Positions 5,745 through 13,833 of a stretch of DNA of 25,865 bases are shown piece by piece. Source of the stretch: Mucilaginibacter sp. UBA5151 (GTDB lineage: Bacteria > Bacteroidota > Bacteroidia > Sphingobacteriales > Sphingobacteriaceae). The stretch is taken from positions 48,696 through 74,560 of the forward strand of contig DHXR01000037.1 in the NCBI GenBank assembly GCA_002413785.1. The letters run 5' to 3'. A program made the position numbers and the translations under genes. The notes below the pieces were generated by a model. The model did not search any database, was not told the DNA's origin, and saw only the letters and a program-made list of their open reading frames with translations. Numbering within the stretch: the first letter of the stretch is position 1; every line of letters begins with the position of its first letter.

Positions 5745-7571
5745 TTATTGGTGGTAGATAAGTGATTTTGCCGGAGCTAAATTTTTACTGATCTGGGTGG
5801 TAATGGTATTGGCCGTAATGGGCAAACCATCGTAGTTAAGCACGGAAATTAATTTTTGCGGGTTTGCATCCAGTTCATTGATCAGCAAACTACGCATCTG
5901 GGCATCCCGGTTTTGCTCAATTACAAATATCTTTTCGTGCGAATTGATAAAATCTTCTACAGTTTTATTAAAAGGGAAAGCCTTCAGCCTGATGGCGTCG
6001 AGCGCGATACTTTCCTGCGCCATAATGTCAATCGCTTCTTCCGCCGAATAGGTGGATGTGCCGAAAAACAGCAGGCCGTAAGGGCTCTTATTTTCCTTTT
6101 GATACAGATGGGGGGCTGGTACCTTAGTTTTTGCGGTGTCCCATTTCTTTAACAGCCGCTCCATGTTACGGGCGTAAACGTTGCCGTCTTCGGTATAGGC
6201 CGCATACTCGTCGCGCGAGGTGCCGCGGGTAAAAAATGAACCCTTTGTAGGGTGCGTTCCCGGTATGGTACGGTAAGGGATACCATCGCCATCCACATCA
6301 AGGTAACGGCCAAAATGGGGTATTTCTTCCAGTTGTTGGGCATTGAGCACTTTTCCGCGGTTATATTTCCGTTTATCGTCCCATTCAAATGCCGGCGATA
6401 AGTGGTCGTTCATCCCCAAATCCAGGTCCGACATAATGATGACCGGTGTTTGCAAAAGTTCAGCCAGGTCAAAAGAACCTGCGGTCATATCGAAACATTC
6501 TTTCGGTGTTGCCGGGAAAAGCAATATATGTTTGGTATCGCCATGCGAGGCATAAGCGGCCATCGTAATATCCGATTGCTGGGTACGCGTAGGCATGCCG
6601 GTTGACGGGCCGGTACGTTGTACATCTATTAAAACTGTCGGTATTTCGGCAAAATAAGCCAAACCTAAAAACTCGTTCATTAACGATAGTCCCGGTCCGC
6701 TGGTGGCGGTGAAGGAGCGCGCGCCGTTCCAGTTGGCGCCGATCACCATGCCGATGGCAGCCAGTTCATCTTCGGACTGCACAATGGCAAAGTTCTTCTT
6801 CCCGGTTTCTTTGTCGATCCTCATTTTTTTGGCATACTTTTCAAATGCCTCCACTACCGAGGTAGAAGGGGTAATAGGATACCAGGCCACTACGGTAGCG
6901 CCGCCGTAAACCGCCCCAAGACCGCAGGCAGCATTGCCGTCGATCATGATCTTGTCGCCGATGAGGTTGCGCCTTTTCAGGTGTATTTCAAGGGGGTAGG
7001 GGTAATTGTCCAAAATATACTGGGCGCCAAGCTTCAATGCTTTTACGTTTGGCGCAACGAGTTTCTCTTTGCCCTGGAACTGATCATCAAGCAGTTGTTG
7101 GAGTACTTCAAATTCAATACCAAGCAAAGTGGACAAGGCGCCTATGTACATTACATTTTTGAATAATTGCCGCTGCCGCGGATCAGTGTATTCGCGGTTG
7201 CATATTTCCATTAAAGGCACGCCGATATAATTCACATCGTCGCGGATCAATTCGGGGTGCAGCCTTTTGGTGCTGTCGTACAGGAAGTAACCGCCGCTTT
7301 TTACTGATTTAACATCATCGGGCATGCTCTGCGGATTCATGCAGACCATAAAATCAACGCCTTCGCGCCTGCCCAGGTAACCTTTTTCGCTTACCCGCAC
7401 TTCGTACCAGGTAGGTAATCCCTGTATGTTCGACGGAAAAATATTCTTTGGCGTAACCGGTACGCCCATTCTGAAAACAGCTTTGGCAAAAAGATAATTG
7501 GCGCTGGCAGAGCCCGAGCCGTTTACGTTTGCAAAACGTACTACAAAATTATTTACTTTACTTTCTCGCAT
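5745..7571 (-). CDS. korA: 2-oxoacid:ferredoxin oxidoreductase, fused gamma-alpha subunit
   Basis: Partner of KorB. Residues about 8-190 form the gamma domain (NVNGSGSASANYLFAKAVFR at 15-34, GYLGRREGVDFMVCMNPQS). The alpha domain starts near 207 with GNAACGLGAVYGGATVVAWY and the hallmark YPITPST (231-237), which binds the thiamine pyrimidine side. The open frame extends to 7673, but its first 34 codons lie inside the upstream gene and read as nonsense (SVVRLRPGICSNFYIRL). The ATG at 7571 gives a 608-residue protein beginning MRESKVNNF and leaves one base after the upstream stop. The fused gamma-alpha form is common in Bacteroidetes and Actinobacteria. No ferredoxin domain is fused here; that role may fall to the upstream gene. 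Confidence 0.9.
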   Translation of the reverse strand: MRESKVNNFVVRFANVNGSGSASANYLFAKAVFRMGVPVTPKNIFPSNIQGLPTWYEVRVSEKGYLGRREGVDFMVCMNPQSMPDDVKSVKSGGYFLYDSTKRLHPELIRDDVNYIGVPLMEICNREYTDPRQRQLFKNVMYIGALSTLLGIEFEVLQQLLDDQFQGKEKLVAPNVKALKLGAQYILDNYPYPLEIHLKRRNLIGDKIMIDGNAACGLGAVYGGATVVAWYPITPSTSVVEAFEKYAKKMRIDKETGKKNFAIVQSEDELAAIGMVIGANWNGARSFTATSGPGLSLMNEFLGLAYFAEIPTVLIDVQRTGPSTGMPTRTQQSDITMAAYASHGDTKHILLFPATPKECFDMTAGSFDLAELLQTPVIIMSDLDLGMNDHLSPAFEWDDKRKYNRGKVLNAQQLEEIPHFGRYLDVDGDGIPYRTIPGTHPTKGSFFTRGTSRDEYAAYTEDGNVYARNMERLLKKWDTAKTKVPAPHLYQKENKSPYGLLFFGTSTYSAEEAIDIMAQESIALDAIRLKAFPFNKTVEDFINSHEKIFVIEQNRDAQMRSLLINELDANPQKLISVLNYDGLPITANTITTQISKNLAPAKSLIYHQ

Positions 7572-7572
7572 T

Positions 7573-9342
7573 TTATCCTGCTTTTGTAACCTTATATAAA
7601 AATTGCTGCATATCCCAGGCCGAAGTCGGACAACGCTCGGCACACAACCCGCAATGCAGGCAAACATCCTCATCCTTTACCATCACCCTTTGTGTGGGCA
7701 GGGTATCAGATACATATAGATCCTGTTTTAAATTCAATGACGGTGCTCTCAACCGTGTCCTTAAATCTTCCTCTTCGCCATTGGTGGTAAAGGTGATGCA
7801 TTGGGTAGGACATATAAAAACGCAGGCATCACACTCAATACACTTGTCTTTGTAAAATACGGTTTCCACATCGCAATTGAGGCAGCGACGGGCTTCTTTT
7901 AAAGCCGTCTCCACATCAAAACCAAGCTCTACTTCCATTTTACGGTCGGATAAAGTGACCGATTTGGCAGCATGAGGCACCAGGTAACGATGGTCGTTTT
8001 CTACTTCGCTTTCATAGATCCATTCGTGGATTCCCATTTTCTGGCTAACCAGGTTGGTGAATGGCGATGGTCTTTCAGTAAGGTCTTTTTCCCTGCAATA
8101 AAGATCGATGGAGATTGCGGCCTGGTGACCGTGAGCTACCGCAGTGATCACATTTTTTGGCCCGAAGGCAGCATCGCCGCCGAAGAAAACTTTTTTATTT
8201 GACGACTGGAAGGTTTTAGCATCAACAATGGGCATTCCCCACTCGCCAAAATCAACCCCGGTTTCTTTTTCAATCCATGGGAAGGTATTTTCAAGGCCTA
8301 TGGCTACCAGCACATCATCTGCTTCAATAAATACCTCCGGTTCGCCGGTGGGTATAAGGCTGCGTTTGCCTTTGTCGTTAAATACGGCATGTACTTTTTC
8401 AAAGGTCATACCTTTCAGCTTGCCGTTTTCTACCACAAATACTTTCGGAACGTGGTTGTCCAGGATTTGGATATCCTCGTGAACGGCGTCCTCTTTTTCC
8501 CATGGGGAGGCTTTCATTTCTGCAAATGGACTGCGCACAACTACTTTAACCTGTTCGCCACCCAGGCGGCGCGAGGTACGGCAGCAATCCATGGCAGTAT
8601 TGCCGCCGCCAAGCACAATAACTTTTTTACCTATTTTATGAGTATGCTCAAAGGCAACGCTGGCAAGCCAGTTAACGCCTATATGTATATTTTCAGCAGC
8701 TTCCTGGCGGCCCGGAATAATCAGGTCGCGTCCGCGCGGGGCGCCGGTGCCAACAAAGACAGCATCATACTCTTTATCAAGAATTTCTTTCAGGCTTGAT
8801 ACATAAGTTTTGAACTGGGTATGGATGCCCATATCAAGCACATAGTTCACCTCTTCGTTCAGCACATCAATGGGCAAGCGGAAGGAAGGGATCTGGCTGC
8901 GCATCATACCGCCGCCCGCCTCCTGTTCGTCGTACAGGTGGATCTCGTAACCAAGCGGGGCAAGGTCACGGGCAACCGTCAATGAGGCCGGCCCTCCGCC
9001 GATGAGCGCAATACGTTTGCCGTTCCCTTCAAAGGGTAACTGCGGCATTAACGACTTTACATCGTCTTTGTTGTCGGCAGCGACGCGCTTGAGGCGGCAG
9101 ATTGCAACGGGCTCTTCTTCAATTCTTCCGCGCCGGCATGCAGGTTCGCAGGGACGGTCACAGGTGCGGCCAAGCACGCCGGGAAACACATTGGATTCCC
9201 AGTTAATCATATAGGCTTCAGTATATTTTCCTTCGGCTATCAGCCTGATGTACTCAGGCACCGGAGTGTGTGCGGGACATGCATACTGACAATCAACCAC
9301 TTTGTGGAAGTATTCGGGATTTTTGTCGTCTGTAGGTTTCAA
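7573..9342 (-). CDS. GltD-like NAD(P)H:acceptor flavoprotein with N- and C-terminal 4Fe-4S clusters
   Basis: A homologue of the glutamate synthase small subunit and NfnB-type oxidoreductases, probably moving electrons between NAD(P)H and ferredoxin or directly to KorAB. Domains in order: an N-terminal cluster domain (C18, C22, then CDRPCEPACRRG at 61-72), an FAD-binding Rossmann fold (IALIGGGPASLTVARDLAPL at 111-130), an NAD(P)H Rossmann fold (VIVLGGGNTAMDCCRTSRR), the FAD closing motif GGDAAFGPKNVITAVAHGHQ, then a two-cluster ferredoxin domain (CIECDACVFICP from 501, CLHCGLCAERCP from 561). At 589 residues it is longer than GltD (about 470) because of that tail. The start is TTG at 9342, right after an in-frame TAA; the next ATG would cut into the first cluster. 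It is the first gene of the kor operon. Confidence 0.85.
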   Translation of the reverse strand: MKPTDDKNPEYFHKVVDCQYACPAHTPVPEYIRLIAEGKYTEAYMINWESNVFPGVLGRTCDRPCEPACRRGRIEEEPVAICRLKRVAADNKDDVKSLMPQLPFEGNGKRIALIGGGPASLTVARDLAPLGYEIHLYDEQEAGGGMMRSQIPSFRLPIDVLNEEVNYVLDMGIHTQFKTYVSSLKEILDKEYDAVFVGTGAPRGRDLIIPGRQEAAENIHIGVNWLASVAFEHTHKIGKKVIVLGGGNTAMDCCRTSRRLGGEQVKVVVRSPFAEMKASPWEKEDAVHEDIQILDNHVPKVFVVENGKLKGMTFEKVHAVFNDKGKRSLIPTGEPEVFIEADDVLVAIGLENTFPWIEKETGVDFGEWGMPIVDAKTFQSSNKKVFFGGDAAFGPKNVITAVAHGHQAAISIDLYCREKDLTERPSPFTNLVSQKMGIHEWIYESEVENDHRYLVPHAAKSVTLSDRKMEVELGFDVETALKEARRCLNCDVETVFYKDKCIECDACVFICPTQCITFTTNGEEEDLRTRLRAPSLNLKQDLYVSDTLPTQRVMVKDEDVCLHCGLCAERCPTSAWDMQQFLYKVTKAG

Positions 9343-9367
9343 TTATAGTATATTATTGGGGCAACAC

Positions 9368-9397
9368 AAATGAATGGATTCATTTAATACAAATATA
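9368..9397 (-). promoter_or_regulatory. Palindrome and -7 box upstream of the kor operon
   Basis: AAATGAAT-GG-ATTCATTT (9368-9385) is a perfect 18-base dyad containing TGA-N6-TCA. On the minus strand TATATTTG (9397-9390) is an exact TAnnTTTG box, which would put the dyad just downstream of the start point, as for a repressor. Alternatively TATAATTG (9347-9340) lies 23 bases past the dyad, the spacing seen at the stress promoters, but it overlaps the TTG start codon. Confidence 0.4.
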
Positions 9398-9795
9398 AAT
9401 AATTAATAATTAATTAACAGAAAACCGCTCCGTGAAACAAAAAAACTATTTAAAAGTTTTTAGTTTTTTTGACTTTTTAATTTTTGTTGCCGGTATTTTT
9501 ATTTTGGTTCATCATTAAATGAAAGTTGTTGATGGTAAGTATTTTAAATTGAAATGGTCCTTAAAAAGGGGAGTTTGGCAAGGTAGTATTTCCCGTGAAA
9601 ACCGGGTGAAATTGCATGTTTCGCCTTGTAATGTAGAATTATTATGAATTAAAAATATTTATTGTGACTTGGACACCAAAGGCCGGACAATATAGATATG
9701 CACGTTGCCAGGGTTGAGATTGCCTTGATCTGAAAGTTAAAGATGGTAATTGGTCGGCAAAGCTGAATGGGTAAAAAAATAAAATATTGAACGCT

Positions 9796-9841
9796 ATCTT
9801 CGTGATCTCTGTGCCTCCTCCGTTTCTCTGTGTTAAAATTT
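9796..9841 (-). repeat. CACAGAG-type dispersed repeat
   Basis: On the minus strand it reads TTAACACAGAGAAACGGAGG followed by AGGCACAGAGATCACGAAGA. It is built from repeats of CACAGAG spaced by purine-rich segments. From memory, similar low-complexity elements occur in intergenic regions of many bacteria. It contains no gene. Confidence 0.6.
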
Positions 9842-9906
9842 ATGAATTATTACTTATGTATAAGACATGAATTACGGTCACTACACATTAACAGTCTAAT
9901 TAACCT

Positions 9907-11130
9907 TTAATGCTGTTGAATAACCAAGCCGTAAGGTATTTTGGGAACAATCCAGGTTGACTTTGGCGGAAGTGTATGCCCTGCATCAGCTACCCGGATC
10001 AGTTGATCTACCGTGAGCGGGCAAAGGGTAAATGCAATTGCTGCGGGATGCGACAGCAGGATGGTTTCTATTTCTTCCATTGCCTTTTCACCCCCGGCAC
10101 ATTTCAATCGGCTGTCCGTTTTGGGATCATTAATGTTAAATACCGGCGTCAAAACCTGTTGCTGTAAAATGGCAGCATCCAAATTATCTGCCTCGTTTTT
10201 ATTTTGACGGGTGTGGGGTCTGCCAAGCAAATGATACCATTCTTTATCAAGGTACATGCCGATATGATGAATTTCTTTCGGTTGTACGGGGTGCCCGGCC
10301 GTGCTCTTCCTGATGTCAAAATCTTTATCAAGTTCCATCAAAAGTTCCGCTTTCTCCACTGGTTTTTCAGGAATTACAACGCGGTTGTATTCCTCTATCC
10401 GTAATTGGCCGGTAGCCATATAAAGTGAAGAAATAGTATCGTAAACCGGCTTTCCCTGTTCCTTTTGTTCCAGGGCAAGTTTATTTGCCGATTCAATCCG
10501 GTGGTGACCATCGGCCAGATAAACAGTTTTAACCCTGCTAAAGGCTCCAATAAGCATTTGCTGTATTTCCCGGTCGTCGATCTTCCAGAGCTGGTGCAAA
10601 CCATTTTCGTTACCGAGCGTGGTTTCCGGTTGTTTAACTTTTGTCTCCGAAATGATCCGGTTTATGACCGCATCAGGCGGGTAGGTTAACAGTATCGGGC
10701 TGCCTTCCAGCCTGGTGTTCGCCCTGTAGTTTTTTAAACGGCGTACGCTGTCGTCAAAAGTAAGTTCGTGTATTTTTATATCGCCTTTCCGGTAATCTTC
10801 AAGACTCGTCAGCGCCCAAACGCCGGTTTGGCTGTAGGTTTCATGCACTATCTCATAAATAAAGATACAGGGGCTTTTCTCCCGGTTTAACTGGTCATTC
10901 TCCAGTAAGTTTTGGAGGGTGTTTTTAATATCCCCGTAAGCCATTTCCTGCCCTTCGGGTGTTTCCGGTCTCTGCCTGGCGCCTGTTTCGAGCAATGTTT
11001 TTAATGGTTTTAAACCACCTTCTTTGGTATAGTCGCCCGAAACCGATTCCGCCTGCGGCTTGGTAAATACAAGCTGGTCCGCGTAAAAAGGATTGGGCCT
11101 GATTGGGCTGAAAGGTTGAATACTTGCCAT
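9907..11130 (-). CDS. DUF1015 family protein
   Basis: A 407-residue cytoplasmic protein of the DUF1015 (COG4198) family. Diagnostic blocks: the N-terminal IQPFSPIRPNPFYADQLVF, the central VYLADGHHRIESANKLALEQ (about 204-223), and the C-terminal end VADAGHTLPPKSTWIVPKIP followed by YGLVIQQH. The full length is normal for the family. Its biochemical role is not settled. From memory, in many Bacteroidetes it sits beside serC and serA, which hints at serine metabolism; neither gene is in this window. It is monocistronic as far as can be seen and diverges from the gluconokinase gene. The start is ATG at 11130, with an AT-rich leader and no strong Shine-Dalgarno sequence. Confidence 0.85.
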   Translation of the reverse strand: MASIQPFSPIRPNPFYADQLVFTKPQAESVSGDYTKEGGLKPLKTLLETGARQRPETPEGQEMAYGDIKNTLQNLLENDQLNREKSPCIFIYEIVHETYSQTGVWALTSLEDYRKGDIKIHELTFDDSVRRLKNYRANTRLEGSPILLTYPPDAVINRIISETKVKQPETTLGNENGLHQLWKIDDREIQQMLIGAFSRVKTVYLADGHHRIESANKLALEQKEQGKPVYDTISSLYMATGQLRIEEYNRVVIPEKPVEKAELLMELDKDFDIRKSTAGHPVQPKEIHHIGMYLDKEWYHLLGRPHTRQNKNEADNLDAAILQQQVLTPVFNINDPKTDSRLKCAGGEKAMEEIETILLSHPAAIAFTLCPLTVDQLIRVADAGHTLPPKSTWIVPKIPYGLVIQQH

Positions 11131-11451
11131 GTTAATTTATTAATATGCCGGTGCAAAATCGGAAATCGCCCCCATTTTTTAAGATGGAAAATACAAACAA
11201 TTGTAAAGACTTAGTGTAAAAACATAAGCTGCAGCGAAGATAACGCAAACAAGCGAAAATTATGGTGTCGGCGGTTCAATTCCGGGTGATAGGTGCGAAC
11301 CTTTTTGTGGTCATAAATGTGTTCAACCTGTAATATTTCGCCTTGTTTAGATAGTCATCTGATCATCGTTCTATTCTTTATTTTATCCCAAAATCAACAT
11401 TACTGCCTTTAAACCACTAAATTTAAGCCCTAAACAAAAGATCATTCATTC
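11131..11451. other. Divergent promoter region between DUF1015 and gluconokinase
   Basis: 321 bases without a gene. A TAnnTTTG-like box, TAAATTTA (11418-11425), lies 26 bases before the gluconokinase ATG. No clear dyad, riboswitch or repeat was recognised. TGA-N6-TCA dyads were looked for and not found. Confidence 0.5.
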
Positions 11452-12954
11452 ATGCAGGCATATTTATTGGGGATTGATATAGGTACCGGGAGTACCAAGG
11501 CGGTGGCTGTTAATTATAAAGGGGAAACTTTTGGGGTATCACAGCATTATTACCCGGTTAAAAGTCCGCAGCCTGGCTATAGTGAGCAGGAGCCCGAACT
11601 GATCTTTGCAGCTTTTATCAATTGCATACGGGATATAGTAAAACAAATGGGGGATGGTCCATCTGCGATCAGCCTGAGCAGCGCAATGCACAGCCTTATT
11701 TGTGTTGACCAAAACGGCAAAGCCCTTGCAGATATGATGACCTGGGCAGATGCGCGCAGTGAAAAGATCGCACAAAAACTACGGGATTCGGATGCCGGCG
11801 CCGGCATTTATAAAACTTCGGGGATGCCTGTTCATGCTATGTCGCCTTTATGCAAGCTGATCTGGCTGCGCGAAAATAAGCAGGCGCTTTTTGCAGCAAC
11901 ACATAAGTTTATTTCGATAAAAGAATTTATATGGTGCCGTCTTTTTAATGAATTCCAGGTCGATTATTCAATTGCCTCTGCAACGGGCCTGTTTGATATT
12001 ATCCAACTTAAATGGAATGATGAAGCCTGCGCACTTGCGGGGATAACACAGGATAAGCTTTCGGCTCCGGTAGCTACTACCTATAAACGTGATGATCTGA
12101 ATGCAACGCTTTCGGTATCGTTAAACCTTAAGGCCGATACTTTATTCATCATTGGCGCGAGCGACGGCTGCTGTGCCAATTTGGGCAGCTTTGTTTACGG
12201 GCCTGGTATTGCTTCCTTAACCATTGGCACCAGTGGGGCGGTACGCATTACAAGCCCTGCGCCGGTGTATAATTATGAAGCCATGATATTCAATTACCCG
12301 CTTAACGAACATGCTTTTGTTTGCGGCGGTGCGGTAAATAACGGCGGGATCATTTTAGGCTGGCTGATAAAAAATTTCCTTGCCAAACAATCACCTACCG
12401 CAACTGATTACGAAAATGTATTTGGCGAAATAGCAACCATACCCGCAGGCAGCGAAGGTTTGATCTTTTTGCCCTATTTGTATGGCGAGAGGGCCCCGCT
12501 GTGGGATACCCAAAGCTGCGGTGTTTTTTTCAATATAAAACCGCTGCATACGCAGGCGCACTTTTTAAGGGCTGGTTTGGAAGGCCTTTGTTTTGCCTTG
12601 AACCATGTGTTAAAAACTCTCGAAGAATCATCTGCACCGATAACCCAACTCAATATCAGCGGCGGCTTTATTACCTCCACGGTATGGACGCAAATGCTTG
12701 CTGATATCACCGGGAAAACCCTGGCCATTGTCCAGCAGGAAGATGCTTCGGCCATTGGCGCTGTATTTTTGGCGATGGACGCACTTCAATTACCGCGCCC
12801 GGTTGATGATCAATCTGCTGACAGGGAGTTAAATATTGTCCCTAACCAAGCTAATCATCAAACCTATAACAAGGCGTTTTTGATATTTAAGAGATTGTAC
12901 AATGATTTAAAAGATACGATGCATTGGGTTTATGGAGAGTCACAGGGTCATTAG
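11452..12954 (+). CDS. gntK: FGGY-family gluconokinase
   Basis: Phosphorylates D-gluconate to 6-phosphogluconate with ATP, feeding the pentose phosphate or Entner-Doudoroff route. Its 500 residues show the FGGY actin-like fold: phosphate loop DIGTGSTKAVAV (9-20), the gluconokinase-type block TSGMPVHAMSPLCKLIWLRE (about 122-141), the catalytic aspartate in IGASDGCCANLGS, the second loop LTIGTSGAVR, and the adenosine motif ISGGFITSTVWTQMLADITG. The MSPLCKL and DGCCANLG blocks favour gluconokinase over xylulokinase, but substrate is not proven. No gluconate transporter or dehydrogenase is adjacent. Its last codons (ESQGH) and stop are formed by the start of the GTCATT repeat array, so the repeat has entered the gene end. 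Confidence 0.8.
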   Translation: MQAYLLGIDIGTGSTKAVAVNYKGETFGVSQHYYPVKSPQPGYSEQEPELIFAAFINCIRDIVKQMGDGPSAISLSSAMHSLICVDQNGKALADMMTWADARSEKIAQKLRDSDAGAGIYKTSGMPVHAMSPLCKLIWLRENKQALFAATHKFISIKEFIWCRLFNEFQVDYSIASATGLFDIIQLKWNDEACALAGITQDKLSAPVATTYKRDDLNATLSVSLNLKADTLFIIGASDGCCANLGSFVYGPGIASLTIGTSGAVRITSPAPVYNYEAMIFNYPLNEHAFVCGGAVNNGGIILGWLIKNFLAKQSPTATDYENVFGEIATIPAGSEGLIFLPYLYGERAPLWDTQSCGVFFNIKPLHTQAHFLRAGLEGLCFALNHVLKTLEESSAPITQLNISGGFITSTVWTQMLADITGKTLAIVQQEDASAIGAVFLAMDALQLPRPVDDQSADRELNIVPNQANHQTYNKAFLIFKRLYNDLKDTMHWVYGESQGH

Positions 12955-13058
12955 GTCATTGGGTCATTAAGTCATTAGGTCATTGAATGGTGCAAAATAC
13001 GTTCATCAAAATAATGACTCAATGACTCAATGACCCAATGACGCGCCACAAATGACCC
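12947..13058. repeat. Inverted arrays of an octamer (GTCATTNN / AATGACNN)
   Basis: Five head-to-tail octamers GTCATTNN occupy 12947-12986. After a 26-base loop region, four inverted octamers AATGACNN occupy 13013-13044, with another AATGACCC at 13051-13058. The arrays pair: GTCATTGGGTCATT at 12955-12968 is exactly complementary to AATGACCCAATGAC at 13029-13042, and the remaining units pair with few mismatches, giving a stem of about 30 bp. It lies between convergent genes, overlaps the gluconokinase stop, and could act as a two-way terminator. Confidence 0.85.
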
Positions 13059-13074
13059 GGTTTTCTGATTTTTC

Positions 13075-13674
13075 CTAATTGAAAATAAAGCCAATCTGTA
13101 AATTTAAACCTATGGAGGAGGCTTGGTCACCGCCAAATCTTACAGGAAGTGCTCCGGTCACAAAATAATTCACATATTTTGTACGGGCAAAAATCTGGTT
13201 AAAACATGGTGTAAATCCATATTTGCCGTCAGTTTGAAATGCCAGGCGGGTAATTATAGTAAACCCATGTTCAAACCGGAACATGGTGCCGGGGTCGAAT
13301 AAGATGTTGCTTACACCGTTGTACCCTTTAGCTTCTTTAATGGTGGGTGTAATTTCATAACTGAAACCAAATTTATCGCTGTAAAGCACATTCACCCCAA
13401 TGGGGAATCCAATTTTTGTGGTTCCGTTAAAATCAGGGGTAAACGAGCTTCTGCTAAAAGTCTCCAGCGGCAGAATAAAGCTCATATAGCCAACCACCTT
13501 TGGGTAAGTAGTTTTCGGCGCTGCTTTTGTTGTATCTGATAATCTTGCCTGTGCGCTTTGAGCAAAAGTAGCTCCCGGAGCCAGCAAGCTGACAATTGTT
13601 ATTGCAATTAAAATGCCCTGCACCGCAATCCTTTGTTTAACTGCTTTTTTTAAAGTGTGTAAGTTTTTCTTCAT
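13075..13674 (-). CDS. Small predicted outer-membrane beta-barrel, possibly molybdate-regulated
   Basis: A 199-residue secreted protein. A long signal peptide (positive start MKKNLHTLKKAVKQR, hydrophobic IAVQGILIAITIVSLL, cleavage near ATFAQS, about residue 39) is followed by alternating strands such as KIGFPIGVNVLYSDKFGFSY, FEHGFTIITRLAFQ and YVNYFVTGALPVRFGG. It ends in SIGLNLQIGFIFN, the aromatic-terminated last strand typical of outer-membrane barrels. No named family is recognised. Upstream is a ModE-type Mo-box overlapping its -7 box, which suggests repression when molybdate is plentiful. A barrel induced by molybdate shortage might help oxyanion entry, but that is inference. It lies downstream of the ModE-like gene in the same orientation. 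Confidence 0.7.
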   Translation of the reverse strand: MKKNLHTLKKAVKQRIAVQGILIAITIVSLLAPGATFAQSAQARLSDTTKAAPKTTYPKVVGYMSFILPLETFSRSSFTPDFNGTTKIGFPIGVNVLYSDKFGFSYEITPTIKEAKGYNGVSNILFDPGTMFRFEHGFTIITRLAFQTDGKYGFTPCFNQIFARTKYVNYFVTGALPVRFGGDQASSIGLNLQIGFIFN

Positions 13675-13772
13675 GTTTTTGATTTTTTGCGATGGTTTAT
13701 ATGCGAAGCCCGTTAAAATTTATTAACCATTAAATGTCCGTTCGCTGGCTTTTCCTGTTGCAAACGCATTTG

Positions 13773-13808
13773 CAAATTTATCGTTATATCTTCAAGGATA
13801 TAACGATA
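13773..13808 (-). promoter_or_regulatory. ModE-type Mo-box overlapping a -7 box
   Basis: A perfect 12-bp inverted repeat spans 13779-13808 (TATCGTTATATC, spacer TTCAAG, GATATAACGATA). Its core CGTTATAT-N8-ATATAACG closely resembles ModE operators (Mo-boxes) of Proteobacteria. On the minus strand TAAATTTG (13780-13773), an exact TAnnTTTG box, overlaps the last two bases of the dyad. A bound regulator would therefore cover the -33 to -7 region of the promoter serving the barrel gene at 13674, leaving a leader of about 90 bases. Confidence 0.75.
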
Positions 13809-13833
13809 TGCAAAAAAATAAGAAAATACGCTT

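Larger units (their letters stand above)
9343..9906. other. 564-base intergenic stretch, AT-rich
   Basis: It contains the kor promoter region (9343-9400), a T-rich block (9440-9510), a weak hairpin around 9587-9612 (ATTTCCCG against CGGGTGAAAT) and a dispersed CACAGAG-type repeat (9796-9841). No open frame with protein-like composition is visible on either strand. Confidence 0.6.

Noticed and set aside
7572..7673. Longer start for korA adding 34 residues
   Set aside because: The extension lies inside the upstream flavoprotein gene and reads as non-protein sequence; the ATG at 7571 fits the family and the operon spacing.
9587..9612. Hairpin in the kor/DUF1015 gap as a riboswitch or terminator
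   Set aside because: The stem is short and bulged, with no T-run and no gene suitably placed.
12474..12755. 93-codon minus-strand frame within gluconokinase
   Set aside because: Shadow of the conserved FGGY coding frame.
12947..13058. CRISPR-like array
   Set aside because: Units are contiguous octamers without unique spacers and occur in both orientations, so this is a hairpin-forming tandem repeat.
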